Shown here piece after piece: positions 35,524-45,253 of a DNA stretch of 64,000 nucleotides. This DNA is from Psychrilyobacter piezotolerans (lineage in GTDB: Bacteria > Fusobacteriota > Fusobacteriia > Fusobacteriales > Fusobacteriaceae). The notes beneath the pieces are model-generated. The model searched no databases. It saw nothing but the letters and a program-made list of their open reading frames with translations, and was not told the DNA's origin. The stretch's first letter is position 1. The number at the start of each line of letters is the position of its first letter. The position numbers were made by a program, and so were the translations under genes. The stretch spans positions 124,001 through 188,000 of the forward strand of contig NZ_QUAJ01000001.1 of the NCBI RefSeq assembly GCF_003391055.1. The letters are read 5' to 3'.

Positions 35524-35678
35524 GAAGTTTATAGTCGTCCATCTACAGCTGTAGTGTTTCTACAATGACGATCGTGACTTACTCCACTAAGACAATTATA
35601 AACTTCTTGAACTTTTTCGTTAATTTTTCTTTCAAGAGAAAAAGTAACCCGTATTAAGGGCGGAACCCTTAGAACTTT
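35524..35678 (+). repeat. structured repeat R1, copy e
   Basis: Full copy, the best-formed: outer stem GAAGTTTATA/TATAAACTTC perfect; CTACAGCTGTAG palindrome inside; stem II GTTA/TAAC plus TTTTTCT/AGAAAAA; stem III TAAGGG/CCCTTA. Confidence 0.85.
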
Positions 35679-35821
35679 ATTTTTGACACAGATTACACAA
35701 ATCTAAAATCTAATTTACACAGATTAAAACATTTTATTTTTGGTTAGAACCTTCTTTTAATTTTTACTTTAAATTTAATTCTTTTTCTATTGTTTGCTCT
35801 GTTTATTAAGTTTTAAAAATC

Positions 35822-35840
35822 GAAGTTTCTAGCCGTCAGA
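35822..35840 (+). repeat. R1 fragment f
   Basis: Only GAAGTTTCTAGCCGTCAGA, the first 19 bases of R1 with changes, just before the R3 fragment. Confidence 0.4.
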
Positions 35841-35863
35841 TTCTCTTCTTTAATTTTGAACTT

Positions 35864-35913
35864 AATTCTTTTTCTAGATGTTACTCCACAGTATATTTCT
35901 TGCAGGTAGAACC
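35864..35913. repeat. R3 partial copy
   Basis: AATTCTTTTTCTAGATGTTACT through TATTTCTTGCAGG, then similarity to R3 ends. The hairpin part is missing. Confidence 0.55.
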
Positions 35914-36090
35914 TTTTTCTCCACCAACCTGCACTAATTTTATAAAACTTTTATAGCCATTATACAGAAGTCTTCTAATCATTTTTAGTCACAGATTTTC
36001 TCAGATGATTTAAATTCAAAACCTTTAATTCTTCATCACAAAGAACTGAGATAATGAGTTACACTAAGAAAAACTTTCTTGGTTTTGAAC

Positions 36091-36245
36091 GAAGTTTATA
36101 GTCGTTGAGCTTCAGCAGTACTGTTCCTACAATGACGATCGTGACTTACTCCACTAAGACAATTATAAACTTCTTGAACTTTTTCGTTAATTTTTCTTTC
36201 AAGAGAAAAAGTAACCCGTATTAAGTGCGGAATCCTTGGAACTTT
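36091..36245 (+). repeat. structured repeat R1, copy g
   Basis: Full copy, very close to copy e over the second half but with CAGCAGTACTG in place of CAGCTGTAGTG. Stem III (AAGTG/TCCTT) is imperfect. Confidence 0.8.
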
Positions 36246-36290
36246 ATTCCCTCCTTTTATGGTTCCCAGAGGGCACCAAATTTAGGATAT

Positions 36291-36321
36291 AAGAGAAAGA
36301 CAGCGGAGCTGTCTTTCTCTT
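36291..36321. terminator. strong 14-bp hairpin
   Basis: AAGAGAAAGACAGC-GGA-GCTGTCTTTCTCTT, perfect. Only a weak T-run follows on plus and none on minus, so its role as terminator is uncertain. Confidence 0.45.
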
Positions 36322-36344
36322 AACTTTTTTATTAAAACCGAAGC

Positions 36345-36376
36345 AAAAAAGGATTTGAAATTTTCAAATCCTTTTT
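36345..36376 (-). terminator. terminator of the dicarboxylate symporter gene
   Basis: Stem AAAAAGGATTTGAA/TTCAAATCCTTTTT around ATT, ending in T on the minus strand, 12 bases after the stop. Confidence 0.88.
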
Positions 36377-36388
36377 ATTTATTTCCAA

Positions 36389-37621
36389 CTATGCATCTTT
36401 TAGTACAGATTCTACTGCTGTATCTTCCGACAGCATCTTTTCCACGATTACCGCACAAGAAGCGTCTCCCAGTACATTTGTAGAAGTTCTCATCATATCA
36501 AACAATCTGTCTACCCCGAAGATAAGCGGCAAGGCTGTTACCGGAATTCCTGCTGCTACCAGTACCGCCACTACCAACAATGCCGGCCCAGGGACTCCTG
36601 CTGTTCCAATTGCTCCCAATACAGAAGTTAAAATTATTGCTGTATATTGAGCCATTCCCAATTCTACACCAAACATTTGAGCAAAGAATACTGCTGTCAA
36701 TGCATATAACATGGCATTTCCATTCATATTAATTGTGGCTCCCAGGGGTAAAACAAACGATGTCACTTCCTGCTTTACACCTAAATTTTCACACTCCTGC
36801 TTGTTTATAGGGAGGGTAGCCATAGATGAAGCTGAAGCAAATGCTAATATCTGAGTTTCTTTCATCCCTTTTAAGAATGTCAACGGATTCATCCCGCCTA
36901 AAATTTTTACCAGCATAGGAATCAGTACAAAGTGGATCACTCCCAGTGTAACGGTAAAAGCAGCCAATAACTTAAGCACCAACACCATTATATCCATCCC
37001 AAACAGTGCTATTGAATTAGTCATCAATCCAAATACTCCCAGTGGCGCAATGATCAATACTTTTTTTATCATCCAGATCATCCCATCATTTACAGTATCC
37101 AAAATATCCGTCACCGGCTTCTGCTTTTTCTCATCCATTGTAGATAATGCTATTCCGAAGAACAATGCAAAGAATAATATTTGCAGGATGTTTCCGCTGA
37201 CCAATGATTCAAATGGATTTGCAGGGATAACCCCCTGAACCGTATCCCAAAATCCAGCTACATTTGAATTTTCCGCATATGTAGCTGCATCTGTCATCAA
37301 TGAATCCGGAACTTTTACACCTAAACCAGGTTTAAATATATTTCCTGCCAATAACCCCAACACCACAGATACTGCTGATGTACCTAAATAATAAGCTATT
37401 GTAAATACCCCGACCTTCCCTGCTGACTTTGTCTTTCCAAGTGCTGCCGAACCGGAGATAATACTAAAAAATACCAAAGGTATAACCAGCATCTTAATTA
37501 AGCCGATAAAAATATTTCCCAGTGGTGCAAAGATCACACCCTTTTCTCCTAAAAATGCTCCTGCCGCGATACCTAATACCATTGCTATCAATATCAATGT
37601 ACTGTTGCTTACTCTTTTCAT
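36389..37621 (-). CDS. dicarboxylate/amino acid:cation symporter (DAACS)
   Basis: 410 residues, GltP/GltPh fold: eight helices and two re-entrant loops. HP1 shows as FASASSMATLPIN, the NMDGT-like unwound motif of TM7 as ATINMNGNAML and HP2 as GVPGPALLVVAVLVAAG; the TM8 Asp/Arg region is FGVDRLFDMMRTSTNVLGDA. It brings in glutamate, aspartate, C4-dicarboxylates or serine/threonine with Na+ or H+. TM7 reads NMNGN rather than NMDGT, as in several sodium:dicarboxylate relatives. Single gene. Confidence 0.92.
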   Translation of the reverse strand: MKRVSNSTLILIAMVLGIAAGAFLGEKGVIFAPLGNIFIGLIKMLVIPLVFFSIISGSAALGKTKSAGKVGVFTIAYYLGTSAVSVVLGLLAGNIFKPGLGVKVPDSLMTDAATYAENSNVAGFWDTVQGVIPANPFESLVSGNILQILFFALFFGIALSTMDEKKQKPVTDILDTVNDGMIWMIKKVLIIAPLGVFGLMTNSIALFGMDIMVLVLKLLAAFTVTLGVIHFVLIPMLVKILGGMNPLTFLKGMKETQILAFASASSMATLPINKQECENLGVKQEVTSFVLPLGATINMNGNAMLYALTAVFFAQMFGVELGMAQYTAIILTSVLGAIGTAGVPGPALLVVAVLVAAGIPVTALPLIFGVDRLFDMMRTSTNVLGDASCAVIVEKMLSEDTAVESVLKDA

Positions 37622-37866
37622 CCTTTCACTCCCTAAATTAACAAAATATTTATTTCATGTATAAACTTTAATCAGTTAAAATTATAATATGATTATACTA
37701 AATTTAAATAACTAATTGAAATATCTAAATAGTATTGTATTTATACGAAAAAGAAATAAATAAAACTTGGACTACATTCTATTTTTCATCTATGTTATCT
37801 GTGTGCGAAAAGGTTTTAATATGCTATAATAACAATAAAAAAATATGCTAAATTTAGGAGCTCAAA

Positions 37867-38616
37867 ATGACATTAAATAAAATACTTAAAATCTCTGCCT
37901 ATGCAGGGAAAATGATCTTAGAAAATGGCGGTGAAACCTATAGATCAGAGGATATCGTAACTAGAATTTGCGATACCCATGGTGCCACTTCCGACTGTTT
38001 TGCTACCCTGAGTGGTATCATCGTAGCTGTCGCAAAGGACGATAAAACTCTTTCAACCGTTATCCGTATAAAATCCAGGACGGTAAATTTGGAAAAGGTA
38101 CACCAAATAAATGACCTTGCCAGAGATGCAAAAAACTATAATTGTGATGAATTCATGGAAAAACTTAAAAGCATCGATGGAACACCTAGATATTCTATCC
38201 TTTTTAATCTTTTAGCTCATGCTGTAACCGCAGCTTCCTTTGCCATACTTTTTGGCGGAACTTTAAAAGATTTTTGGGGAACACTTCCCATCGGGGCTGC
38301 AGTCTACCTGTTGTCATATTCATTCAGTAAGTATGAATTAAACGGTATCTTTGTAAATACATTGGGAGGAGCCTTCAGCGCCTTCCTTGCCTATTACTTC
38401 TTTTCTATTGAATTTATCGATAATATCGATAAAGCTATCATAGGTTCCCTCATGCTGTTAGTTCCAGGCCTGGCTCTAACCAATGGTATCAGAGATATTA
38501 TTGCAGGAGATTATATGACAGGAATGGCTCGGGGGACAGAGGCTCTCCTTGTGGCCACATCTTTAGCTGTAGGGACAGGGGCGGCTATCAGTCTCTGTTT
38601 AGGAGGTAAATTTTAG
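37867..38616 (+). CDS. threonine/serine exporter, large subunit (ThrE N-domain, YjjP-like)
   Basis: 249 residues. The N-terminal soluble part (about 1-110) holds the ThrE/DUF1212 pattern GKMILENGGETYRSEDIV and NDLARDAKN; five hydrophobic segments follow from about 118. In two-gene members the soluble-plus-membrane half (YjjP) pairs with a small membrane half (YjjB), which is the next gene. Predicted to export threonine, serine or succinate-like acids. GGAGCTC precedes the ATG. Confidence 0.88.
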   Translation: MTLNKILKISAYAGKMILENGGETYRSEDIVTRICDTHGATSDCFATLSGIIVAVAKDDKTLSTVIRIKSRTVNLEKVHQINDLARDAKNYNCDEFMEKLKSIDGTPRYSILFNLLAHAVTAASFAILFGGTLKDFWGTLPIGAAVYLLSYSFSKYELNGIFVNTLGGAFSAFLAYYFFSIEFIDNIDKAIIGSLMLLVPGLALTNGIRDIIAGDYMTGMARGTEALLVATSLAVGTGAAISLCLGGKF

Positions 38617-39066
38617 ATGTTTATACAAATTTTATTCGCTGTTTTGGCCACCTTTGGTTTTGGAATTATCTTTAATATCCGGAGAGAGAAGCTGATTTTT
38701 TCAGCTCTTGTAGGAGGAATAAGCTGGGGAACCTACTTATTCTGCTTAGAGCTTAGCACCTCTATTATTCTTGCTTATTTCGCCTCATCTGTTGTCCTGA
38801 CCATTTGTTCCGAAATCTTTGCCAGACTCCTAAAAACTCCGGTTACGTCTATCCTTATAAGCGGATTGATACCATTAGTTCCCGGAAGCGGTATATATTA
38901 CACTATGTTTTATATATTAGAAAAAAATATGGAACAAGCTATCTACAAGGGAACCGAGACCCTGTTTATTGCAGTGGCACTCTCATTTGGAATAGTAGTT
39001 GTTTCATCCCTTGTAAGAATCATTAAAACCGGACAAACAAACAGGTATTCAAGAAATATTTCTTAA
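38617..39066 (+). CDS. threonine/serine exporter, small subunit (YjjB-like)
   Basis: 149 residues, four to five membrane helices, DUF3815/ThrE_2 pattern: FGIIFNIRREKLIFSALVGGISW and the PLVPGSGIYYTMFYIL block. It begins directly after the stop of the preceding subunit, so the two are translationally coupled. Ends at a strong terminator. Confidence 0.9.
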   Translation: MFIQILFAVLATFGFGIIFNIRREKLIFSALVGGISWGTYLFCLELSTSIILAYFASSVVLTICSEIFARLLKTPVTSILISGLIPLVPGSGIYYTMFYILEKNMEQAIYKGTETLFIAVALSFGIVVVSSLVRIIKTGQTNRYSRNIS

Positions 39067-39074
39067 TAATTTAG

Positions 39075-39107
39075 TAGGAGCTTTATTTAAATAAAGCTCC
39101 TATTTTT
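39075..39107 (+). terminator. terminator after the exporter genes
   Basis: Perfect palindrome TAGGAGCTTTATT/AATAAAGCTCCTA followed by five T. Confidence 0.88.
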
Positions 39108-39257
39108 ATATCTTTATACAGTTTTATTTTAATCCTAATATAATTCAAATAATTTCTTAATTTAGCTTTTTTACTTAATTTATTATATACTGGAAGAGGA
39201 AAATTTGATTTTAAATGCGAATAGAAAAATTAAACTAAAGTTTAGAAGGAGATATAG

Positions 39258-41126
39258 ATGTTACAGGTTACTATGGATAAAATAAGTAAATATTATGGCT
39301 CAAATTTAATATTAGATGATATCTCCCTCCGAGTAATAGAGGGTGAAAAAATTGGTTTAATCGGTAAAAACGGAAGTGGTAAATCGACTATATTTAAAAT
39401 AATCTCTAAAATAGAAGATTACAGCAGCGGAAATCTGACCTTACAAAAAAACCTTAAAATTGGGTATTTAATACAAGATTTCACCAACTTTTTAGAAAAA
39501 GATGTCAATGAAGTCCTATATAGTGGATTTGAGGACCTTTTAGCCATTGAAAATAACATTAACAACTCTTTGAAACTAATTGAAGACTGTACTTCTCCTA
39601 CCTACAATGATGATCTGATAAATTACGGTAAATTACAGGAGGAATTCGAGTCTCAAGGCGGTTATGAGATAGATGAAAAAATTAAAAAAATCAAGTTAGG
39701 GTTAAAGATTCCTGATGAATTCTTGAAAAAAAAGATTAGTGAGCTTAGCGGAGGGGAAAAAAATAGAGTTTTTCTTGCAAAAGCTTTAGTAGATGAACCT
39801 GATCTATTGTTATTAGACGAGCCTACAAACCACCTGGATCTTAGTTCTATAAAATGGTTGGAAGAATTTGTTAAAGGGTATAAAAAAAGTATTTTTTTAA
39901 TTTCCCATGACAGGTATTTTTTAGACAATACCATCGATAAGATATACGAATTAAATGATAAAGGCATCGAGATATTCAACGGAAACTATAGTTACTATGT
40001 TGTAGAAAAAGAAAGAAGATACCTTAAAGAATTAGAAATATACTTGGCTCAAGAGAAAAAAATCAAACAGATGGAAGATGCCATTAGAAGGTTCAGACAC
40101 TGGGGAAGCAACGGTGATAATGAATCTATGTTTATCAAAGCTGAAAATATGAGAAAGCGTATAGAGAAAATGGAAAAAATAGATAAACCAAAAATTGAAA
40201 AAAATATTTCATTTGATTTTGACAGCCAAGGGAGAAGCGGTAAAAGAGTTATTAAAGTTGATAAAATTTCTAAGGAGATCAATAACAAACTGCTATTTAA
40301 AAATATCTCTCTAGACCTGTATCTAGGCGAAAGATTGGGTATCGTCGGATCTAACGGCAGCGGTAAATCTACACTTTTAAAGATGATCTTAGATGAAGCA
40401 GAGGGTATTACTCTAGGAAGCAGCTTAAAGATAGCTTATCTTGATCAAAACCTCACATTTACAAATTATCAGTCTACTCTAATTGATGTTTTTAGAGATG
40501 AAAGTATCGTCAAAGAATCCGACCTTCATAGGAGTCTGGCAAAGTTTCATTTCTATTGTGAAGATTTAAATAAGAAAATAGAATCTCTTAGTGGCGGCGA
40601 AAAAGCCAGATTAAAATTAGCTATCATGATAAATAATGGATTTAACCTTCTTATTTTAGACGAACCTACAAATCATCTGGATCTTCATTTCAAAGAAATT
40701 TTAGAAGAAACACTGGCTTCATTTAATGGGACTCTTTTATTTATTTCCCACGACAGATATTTTTTAAATAAAATTGCAAATAGGATTATTGAATTAAAGG
40801 ATCAGACTTTGTATGATTATCCCGGTAATTTTAATTACTACTTAGATCAAACTTCGGAAGTAATAGTAGAAGCTGTAAAAAAAGATAGAGCAGATACCAG
40901 AGTTAGAGACAATCAAAAACAAAAAAATGATGAACGCCGGTTAAAAAAATTAAAAACTCTTGAAACAAAAATTTTAAAAACTCTTGATAATTTAGAGGTT
41001 GATATCTCTCTAAACCAAGGTGATTACACAAAACTAGGTAATCTAATTATAGAAAAAGAAAAAATTGAAACAGAATATGAAATTTTATTGGAAGAAACCT
41101 TTGAATTGGAAGAGCTTTTATCTTAA
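39258..41126 (+). CDS. ABC-F family ATPase
   Basis: 622 residues, two ABC domains without membrane part. Domain 1: GKNGSGKST (36-44), LSGGEKNR, LLLLDEPTNHLD; domain 2: GSNGSGKST, LSGGEKAR and LLILDEPTNHLD. The inter-domain linker (about 240-320) is basic and helical, and a coiled-coil C-terminus (about 545-622) resembles Uup-like members. ABC-F proteins act on the ribosome E-site in translation rescue or, in some cases, drug resistance; no leader peptide typical of resistance ABC-F genes was found, so a housekeeping role is more likely. GAAGGAG precedes the ATG. Confidence 0.93.
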   Translation: MLQVTMDKISKYYGSNLILDDISLRVIEGEKIGLIGKNGSGKSTIFKIISKIEDYSSGNLTLQKNLKIGYLIQDFTNFLEKDVNEVLYSGFEDLLAIENNINNSLKLIEDCTSPTYNDDLINYGKLQEEFESQGGYEIDEKIKKIKLGLKIPDEFLKKKISELSGGEKNRVFLAKALVDEPDLLLLDEPTNHLDLSSIKWLEEFVKGYKKSIFLISHDRYFLDNTIDKIYELNDKGIEIFNGNYSYYVVEKERRYLKELEIYLAQEKKIKQMEDAIRRFRHWGSNGDNESMFIKAENMRKRIEKMEKIDKPKIEKNISFDFDSQGRSGKRVIKVDKISKEINNKLLFKNISLDLYLGERLGIVGSNGSGKSTLLKMILDEAEGITLGSSLKIAYLDQNLTFTNYQSTLIDVFRDESIVKESDLHRSLAKFHFYCEDLNKKIESLSGGEKARLKLAIMINNGFNLLILDEPTNHLDLHFKEILEETLASFNGTLLFISHDRYFLNKIANRIIELKDQTLYDYPGNFNYYLDQTSEVIVEAVKKDRADTRVRDNQKQKNDERRLKKLKTLETKILKTLDNLEVDISLNQGDYTKLGNLIIEKEKIETEYEILLEETFELEELLS

Positions 41127-41139
41127 AAGTTCTTTTTTT
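41112..41139 (+). terminator. terminator overlapping the ABC-F stop codon
   Basis: Stem GAGCTTTTA-TCT-TAAAAGTTC then seven T; the stop codon TAA is the start of the right arm. Confidence 0.8.
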
Positions 41140-41403
41140 TACAGATCTATAAAAATCAAAACCTTCAACGCGGAGACACAGAGATCACTGAGATACGCAG
41201 GGTTAAATATTTTTTTGTCACCAATGTTCACCAATCTTTAAATATTCTACTGCTATAACACAGAAGTCTTTTTTAACACAGATTACAAAGATTTAAAATC
41301 TAAGATATACGGTTATTAAAATTAAGTATACTAAAAAACTTAATTTTAAATGTATCACAGGTCTAAAACCTTTTTTTCTTGGTTAGAACCTTTCTTTTCC
41401 TTT
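41140..41403. repeat. mosaic of dispersed repeat words
   Basis: CAACGCGGAGACACAGAG (41167), CACCAATGTTCACCAATC (41219), AACACAGATTACAAAG and TTGGTTAGAACC. No coding signal. Confidence 0.55.
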
Positions 41404-41504
41404 AATTCCTTTTTCTAGATGTTACCCTACTCCTCAATAGATATCTTGCGAGTTTCGTCGTGCCCAACATGCCCGTCAGGCATCCCACTAAGAAACGGGG
41501 ATCC
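41404..41504. repeat. dispersed hairpin repeat R3, copy 2
   Basis: Full copy matching 15303-15403: hairpin ATGCC-CGTCA-GGCAT, outer GTTTC/GAAAC, end GAAACGGGGATCC. After it (41505-41700) lies a degenerate R1-like tail and nothing else. Confidence 0.7.
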
Positions 41505-41702
41505 ATGGTCTTCCTCATATAACATCATTTAGAAAAAGTGAGATTTTCTTTCCTCTATTTCTTTTGCTCATGAAAAGAAATGGAGTCAGTTAAGTGTGAC
41601 ACCCTTAGAACCTGTTTTTGTCACGAATTTATAAAACTTAAGCCTCTACACTAAGTCCACTAAGAAAAAGCTGGAAAGATCACTAAAAAAAAAATTTTTG
41701 GT

Positions 41703-41733
41703 AAAAAAAAAGCGATAGAATAAATCTATCGCT
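41703..41733 (-). terminator. terminator of the cold-shock gene
   Basis: Minus strand AGCGATAGA-TTTAT-TCTATCGCT followed by a long T-tract, 20 bases after the stop. Confidence 0.92.
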
Positions 41734-41752
41734 TAACTTTCAAATAAAGAAA

Positions 41753-41953
41753 TTATACAGTTTCGATGTTTGAAGCTTGAGGACCTTTAGCACCTTCAGT
41801 GATTTCGAAAGTTACTTCTTCCCCTTCTTTTAAAGTTTTGAATCCTTCTTTGTTGATTTGAGAGAAATGTGCGAAGTAGTCGTTTCCATCTTCAGCTTGG
41901 ATAAATCCAAATCCTTTATCGTCATTAAACCATTTAACTGTTCCTTTTAACAT
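41753..41953 (-). CDS. cspA: cold-shock protein
   Basis: 66 residues, one OB-fold CSD. RNP1 is KGFGFIQ, RNP2 region DYFAHFS, ending PQASNIETV. It binds single-stranded RNA or DNA and melts structures in the cold. A leader of about 110 bases separates its promoter from GGAGGT and the ATG, like the structured leaders of other csp genes, so post-transcriptional control is plausible. Confidence 0.95.
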   Translation of the reverse strand: MLKGTVKWFNDDKGFGFIQAEDGNDYFAHFSQINKEGFKTLKEGEEVTFEITEGAKGPQASNIETV

Positions 41954-42071
41954 GTGTGTTACCTCCGTAAAATTTTAATACAGTAAAGCTTTCTCAAAAT
42001 CCATTTAACTTCAATCCCAGAAGGGTTTCTTACTCAATGAAACTTTTGTTTAACTTCCTGTTACTATCCAT

Positions 42072-42100
42072 ATGATACTACACCCATTATACTTTGTCAA
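42072..42100 (-). promoter_or_regulatory. promoter of the cold-shock gene
   Basis: Minus strand TTGACA, spacer 17, TATCAT, directly downstream of the hflX stop codon. The RNA would begin about 110 bases before the csp start. Confidence 0.7.
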
Positions 42101-42113
42101 GTATTTTTACTTT

Positions 42114-43421
42114 TTATACCAAGAATAAATTGTATCTGTTGATATCATGTCCGTTTAAATAGGCCCTCACATGGAGGCCGTCATCTAAATATTTATGCTC
42201 TACAACCTTGGTGTTCTCCAGTATATAGTTAGCCATAGATCCACTTTCAAAGGGAATAATTAAATCTACAACCTTATAATCTTTCATTATTTTCCCCTCT
42301 ATTTCAGAGATCAAGTGATCTAATCCATCACCAGTCAGGGCAGATATCGGCACCGTCATTTCCAATGGATCGGTAATTTCCAAAAGTTCTTTAGAATTTA
42401 ATCTGTCTTTTTTATTTTGCACTATTATATACGGGATTTCCTGGGCTCCCAATTCCTTCACTACATTTTTAGTAACCTTCAATTGATGTTCATATTCCTC
42501 ATTGGATACATCTACCACATATAACAACAGGTCTGCATCTTTTACCTCTTCCAACGTAGACATAAAGGCATCAACCAGAGTATGGGGCAATTTATTTACA
42601 AATCCTACTGTATCAGTCAATATAAACTCCAAATTATCCTTTAATTTTACCTTTCTATGAAATGGATCCAATGTAGCAAACAGCATATCAGCAACTGGTG
42701 ACTCGTGTTTACTCTTCAATGGATTATTTACCCTTAAGAAAGTATTCATCAAAGTGGATTTCCCTGCATTTGTATATCCTATTAGAGCTACTGTCTGCAG
42801 GTGGCTCTTTTTTCTCTTACTTTTTTGAACTTCCCTTTGTTTTTTTAACGCCTCTATAGATCTTTCTACATCCCTTATCCTTTTATCGATAGTTCTCCTG
42901 TCCAGTTCCAACTTTTTTTCTCCCAGTCCCCTGGATCCTATTCCTCCGGCTTGTTTCGACAGCTGGGTACTTCCTCCTACAATTCTGGGTTTTTCATATC
43001 TCAATCTGGCTAATTCGACCTGTAATTTTCCTTCCTTACTCTTGGCTCTGTTGGCAAAGATATCCAAGATTAAACTGGTTCTGTCTATTATTTCCATATC
43101 TAAGATACTCTCCAGATTTCTTATCTGGATCCCGGAAAGTTCATCATCTACAAGGAGGATATCAGCACCATATCTGGCCGCCAATGCCTTTATCTCCTCT
43201 ATTTTCCCACTTCCTAAATAAGTTCCTGCCTCTATTCTGTTTTTTCTTTGACTTATTGTATAAACCGTTTCTATCCCTGCAGCATGGGATAATTCCTTTA
43301 ACTCTGCCAGAGAATCTTCTAAAGATACGTTGCTTTTTCTGGCAAAGACCTCTATCCCTACAACTATAGCCTTTCCAATAACACTGTCTATAAAACCTTT
43401 TACTTTTCCTGGTCTTCCCAT
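42114..43421 (-). CDS. hflX: ribosome-associated GTPase HflX
   Basis: 435 residues. N-terminal HflX domain (about 20-130, with GTYLGSGKIEEI and DDELSGIQIRNLE), coiled helix with QAGGIGSRGLGEKKLE, then the G domain: GYTNAGKST (G1), LFATLDPFHRK, DTVGFVNKLP (G3) and NKKD (G4). It splits stalled 70S ribosomes under stress. AAAGGAG before ATG. The 200 bases upstream hold only repeat words (AACACGGATAACGCGGATT type). Confidence 0.95.
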   Translation of the reverse strand: MGRPGKVKGFIDSVIGKAIVVGIEVFARKSNVSLEDSLAELKELSHAAGIETVYTISQRKNRIEAGTYLGSGKIEEIKALAARYGADILLVDDELSGIQIRNLESILDMEIIDRTSLILDIFANRAKSKEGKLQVELARLRYEKPRIVGGSTQLSKQAGGIGSRGLGEKKLELDRRTIDKRIRDVERSIEALKKQREVQKSKRKKSHLQTVALIGYTNAGKSTLMNTFLRVNNPLKSKHESPVADMLFATLDPFHRKVKLKDNLEFILTDTVGFVNKLPHTLVDAFMSTLEEVKDADLLLYVVDVSNEEYEHQLKVTKNVVKELGAQEIPYIIVQNKKDRLNSKELLEITDPLEMTVPISALTGDGLDHLISEIEGKIMKDYKVVDLIIPFESGSMANYILENTKVVEHKYLDDGLHVRAYLNGHDINRYNLFLV

Positions 43422-43629
43422 AAATCTCTCCTTTTTTTAACACAGATTAAACTTTAACAATAGAACACGGATAACGCGGATTTGATAGATAATCACAGAT
43501 TTTTATTTTCTTGATTTTAATCTCGAATTTAAAATTCTGTTTCTTTTCCTTAATATATCCGTGTATGCTTCAGCATCCGCGTTCCATTTTTTTCGTATTA
43601 ATTCGCATCATTCGCGGTTCAGCATTTTT

Positions 43630-43875
43630 TTAATCTTCTATTATTTTTTTCAATTCTTCATACTCTTCCTTGGTGATCTCTCCCTTAGCCAGCCTCATCT
43701 TCAGCCTTTCCAAAGGAGTTTCTGATTTCTGAAGAAATTCGCCTTCCTTCCCCTTCATAAATCTATATACTAAGTATAACAATATTATAGGAAAAATAAA
43801 ACCCGCTACTCCTCTAAACAGCATAAAGACCCAATAAACTCCCCCTGGTAATCCATCCATCATATGATAGCCCAT
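43630..43875 (-). CDS. small membrane protein with SHOCT domain
   Basis: 81 residues: one or two hydrophobic segments (about 12-43, VYWVFMLFRGVAGFIFPIIL) and a C-terminal SHOCT motif (PLERLKMRLAKGEITKEEYEELKK). SHOCT motifs mediate oligomerisation in many small membrane proteins. It starts one base after the histidine kinase stop, so it is coupled to the two-component system and could be its accessory or target. Function unknown. Confidence 0.8.
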   Translation of the reverse strand: MGYHMMDGLPGGVYWVFMLFRGVAGFIFPIILLYLVYRFMKGKEGEFLQKSETPLERLKMRLAKGEITKEEYEELKKIIED

Positions 43876-43876
43876 G

Positions 43877-45253
43877 TTATACCTCCTTTGATACTTTTTC
43901 CAGTGTAAACCAAAATTTCACACCATCACTCACATTCTCTACACCAAATTTTGACCCGTGTCTTTCCAGGATCCCGTTGACTATGGTGAGGCCGAGACCT
44001 GTCCCCCCATACTTTCTATTTCTGGATTTCTCTACCCTGTAAAATGCTTTCCAAATATTTCCTAACTTATCTTCCGGAATGGAAGATCCTGTATTTATTA
44101 TCTCTACCCTGGCTTCATCTCCCTCAGTTTCTAAGTTTACCCTGAGTTCGCCGTTATTCTCCACATAGGATACACCATTACTCAAAAGGTTATTTACAAC
44201 CTGTCTTATTTTAAATTCGTCTCCTAAAACCATCAGATTTTCCTCTAAATTCAGGATTAAACTTACACCCTTATCTGCCAGATCGATCTTATATTTAGAA
44301 CTCTCTTCCCTCAGCAGATCAAATAAGTCTAATTTTTCCAGCTTTATATCCACTATTTTTTCCTCTAATTTTATAAGTTTTATCAGTTCACTCAAAAGGG
44401 TGCTTATATTATTCCCCTCAGAGATAATAGTCCTAAGATACTCCTTCCCCTCCTCCTTATTTTCAATCAGGTCATATAGGAGCATCTCGGCATGGGTATT
44501 TATTACCGTTACAGGGGTTTTTATCTCGTGGGTTACACTGGCAATAAATTCCTTCCTGAGTTCATCGATCCTCCTTCTTTTTTCTACCTCATCTTTCAGC
44601 TTCATATTGGATAATTTTAACTGTCCTATATTTTTTTCCAGCTCCGAGGAAAGAAAATTTATATTATCCCCTAATTCTTCCAGTTCGTCCCCGCTTTTTA
44701 TGTTGGCCCGGTAGGAAAAATCCATGTTTACCATCCTTCCGATAATAGAATTTAAAGCTATTATTGGTCTTGTGATATGGAGGGAAAATATATATACAAA
44801 AAAAAGTGATCCTATCAATATAGCTATTCCCTCATAGATATAAAATTCATTGACTATTCCAACTGTACTTCGTATAGAATCCATGGAGATTCTCAGAGTT
44901 ATAAACTGCCCCGTTGGAAGGAGTTTATAATATTCTAAATGCTGCATCCCCCTGTGTTCGATTACCATGTTCCCCTCATTATTTTCATCCAATTCATATC
45001 TCGCTATACGCCTGGGATTTATTTTACCCATCATATTTATTGTAATATTATATTTTTGTGCATAGGTGTCTAACTCTTCCTCTGTGGGAACTTCCTCAGA
45101 TATCAGTTTACGTACTTCCTTTATCTGAGCTATCCTTCTGTTGGAATAAAAATCCTCCAAATAGTTGTTATTTATGTATATCCCCCCGATTATAACCAGG
45201 GATACAAGGGCAAGGGAAAAGATAAATACCTTATGAGTCAATTTTAATTTCAT
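43877..45253 (-). CDS. sensor histidine kinase
   Basis: 458 residues: TM1 (about 8-28), extracytoplasmic sensor domain (about 29-140), TM2 (about 145-165), HAMP (about 165-215), HisKA with ASVTHEIKTPVTVIN, whose His is the phosphorylation site, and HATPase_c with QVVNNLLSNGVSYV (N-box), GTGLGLTIV (G2). The response regulator gene overlaps its start by four bases, so they form a pair. The signal is unknown. Confidence 0.92.
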   Translation of the reverse strand: MKLKLTHKVFIFSLALVSLVIIGGIYINNNYLEDFYSNRRIAQIKEVRKLISEEVPTEEELDTYAQKYNITINMMGKINPRRIARYELDENNEGNMVIEHRGMQHLEYYKLLPTGQFITLRISMDSIRSTVGIVNEFYIYEGIAILIGSLFFVYIFSLHITRPIIALNSIIGRMVNMDFSYRANIKSGDELEELGDNINFLSSELEKNIGQLKLSNMKLKDEVEKRRRIDELRKEFIASVTHEIKTPVTVINTHAEMLLYDLIENKEEGKEYLRTIISEGNNISTLLSELIKLIKLEEKIVDIKLEKLDLFDLLREESSKYKIDLADKGVSLILNLEENLMVLGDEFKIRQVVNNLLSNGVSYVENNGELRVNLETEGDEARVEIINTGSSIPEDKLGNIWKAFYRVEKSRNRKYGGTGLGLTIVNGILERHGSKFGVENVSDGVKFWFTLEKVSKEV

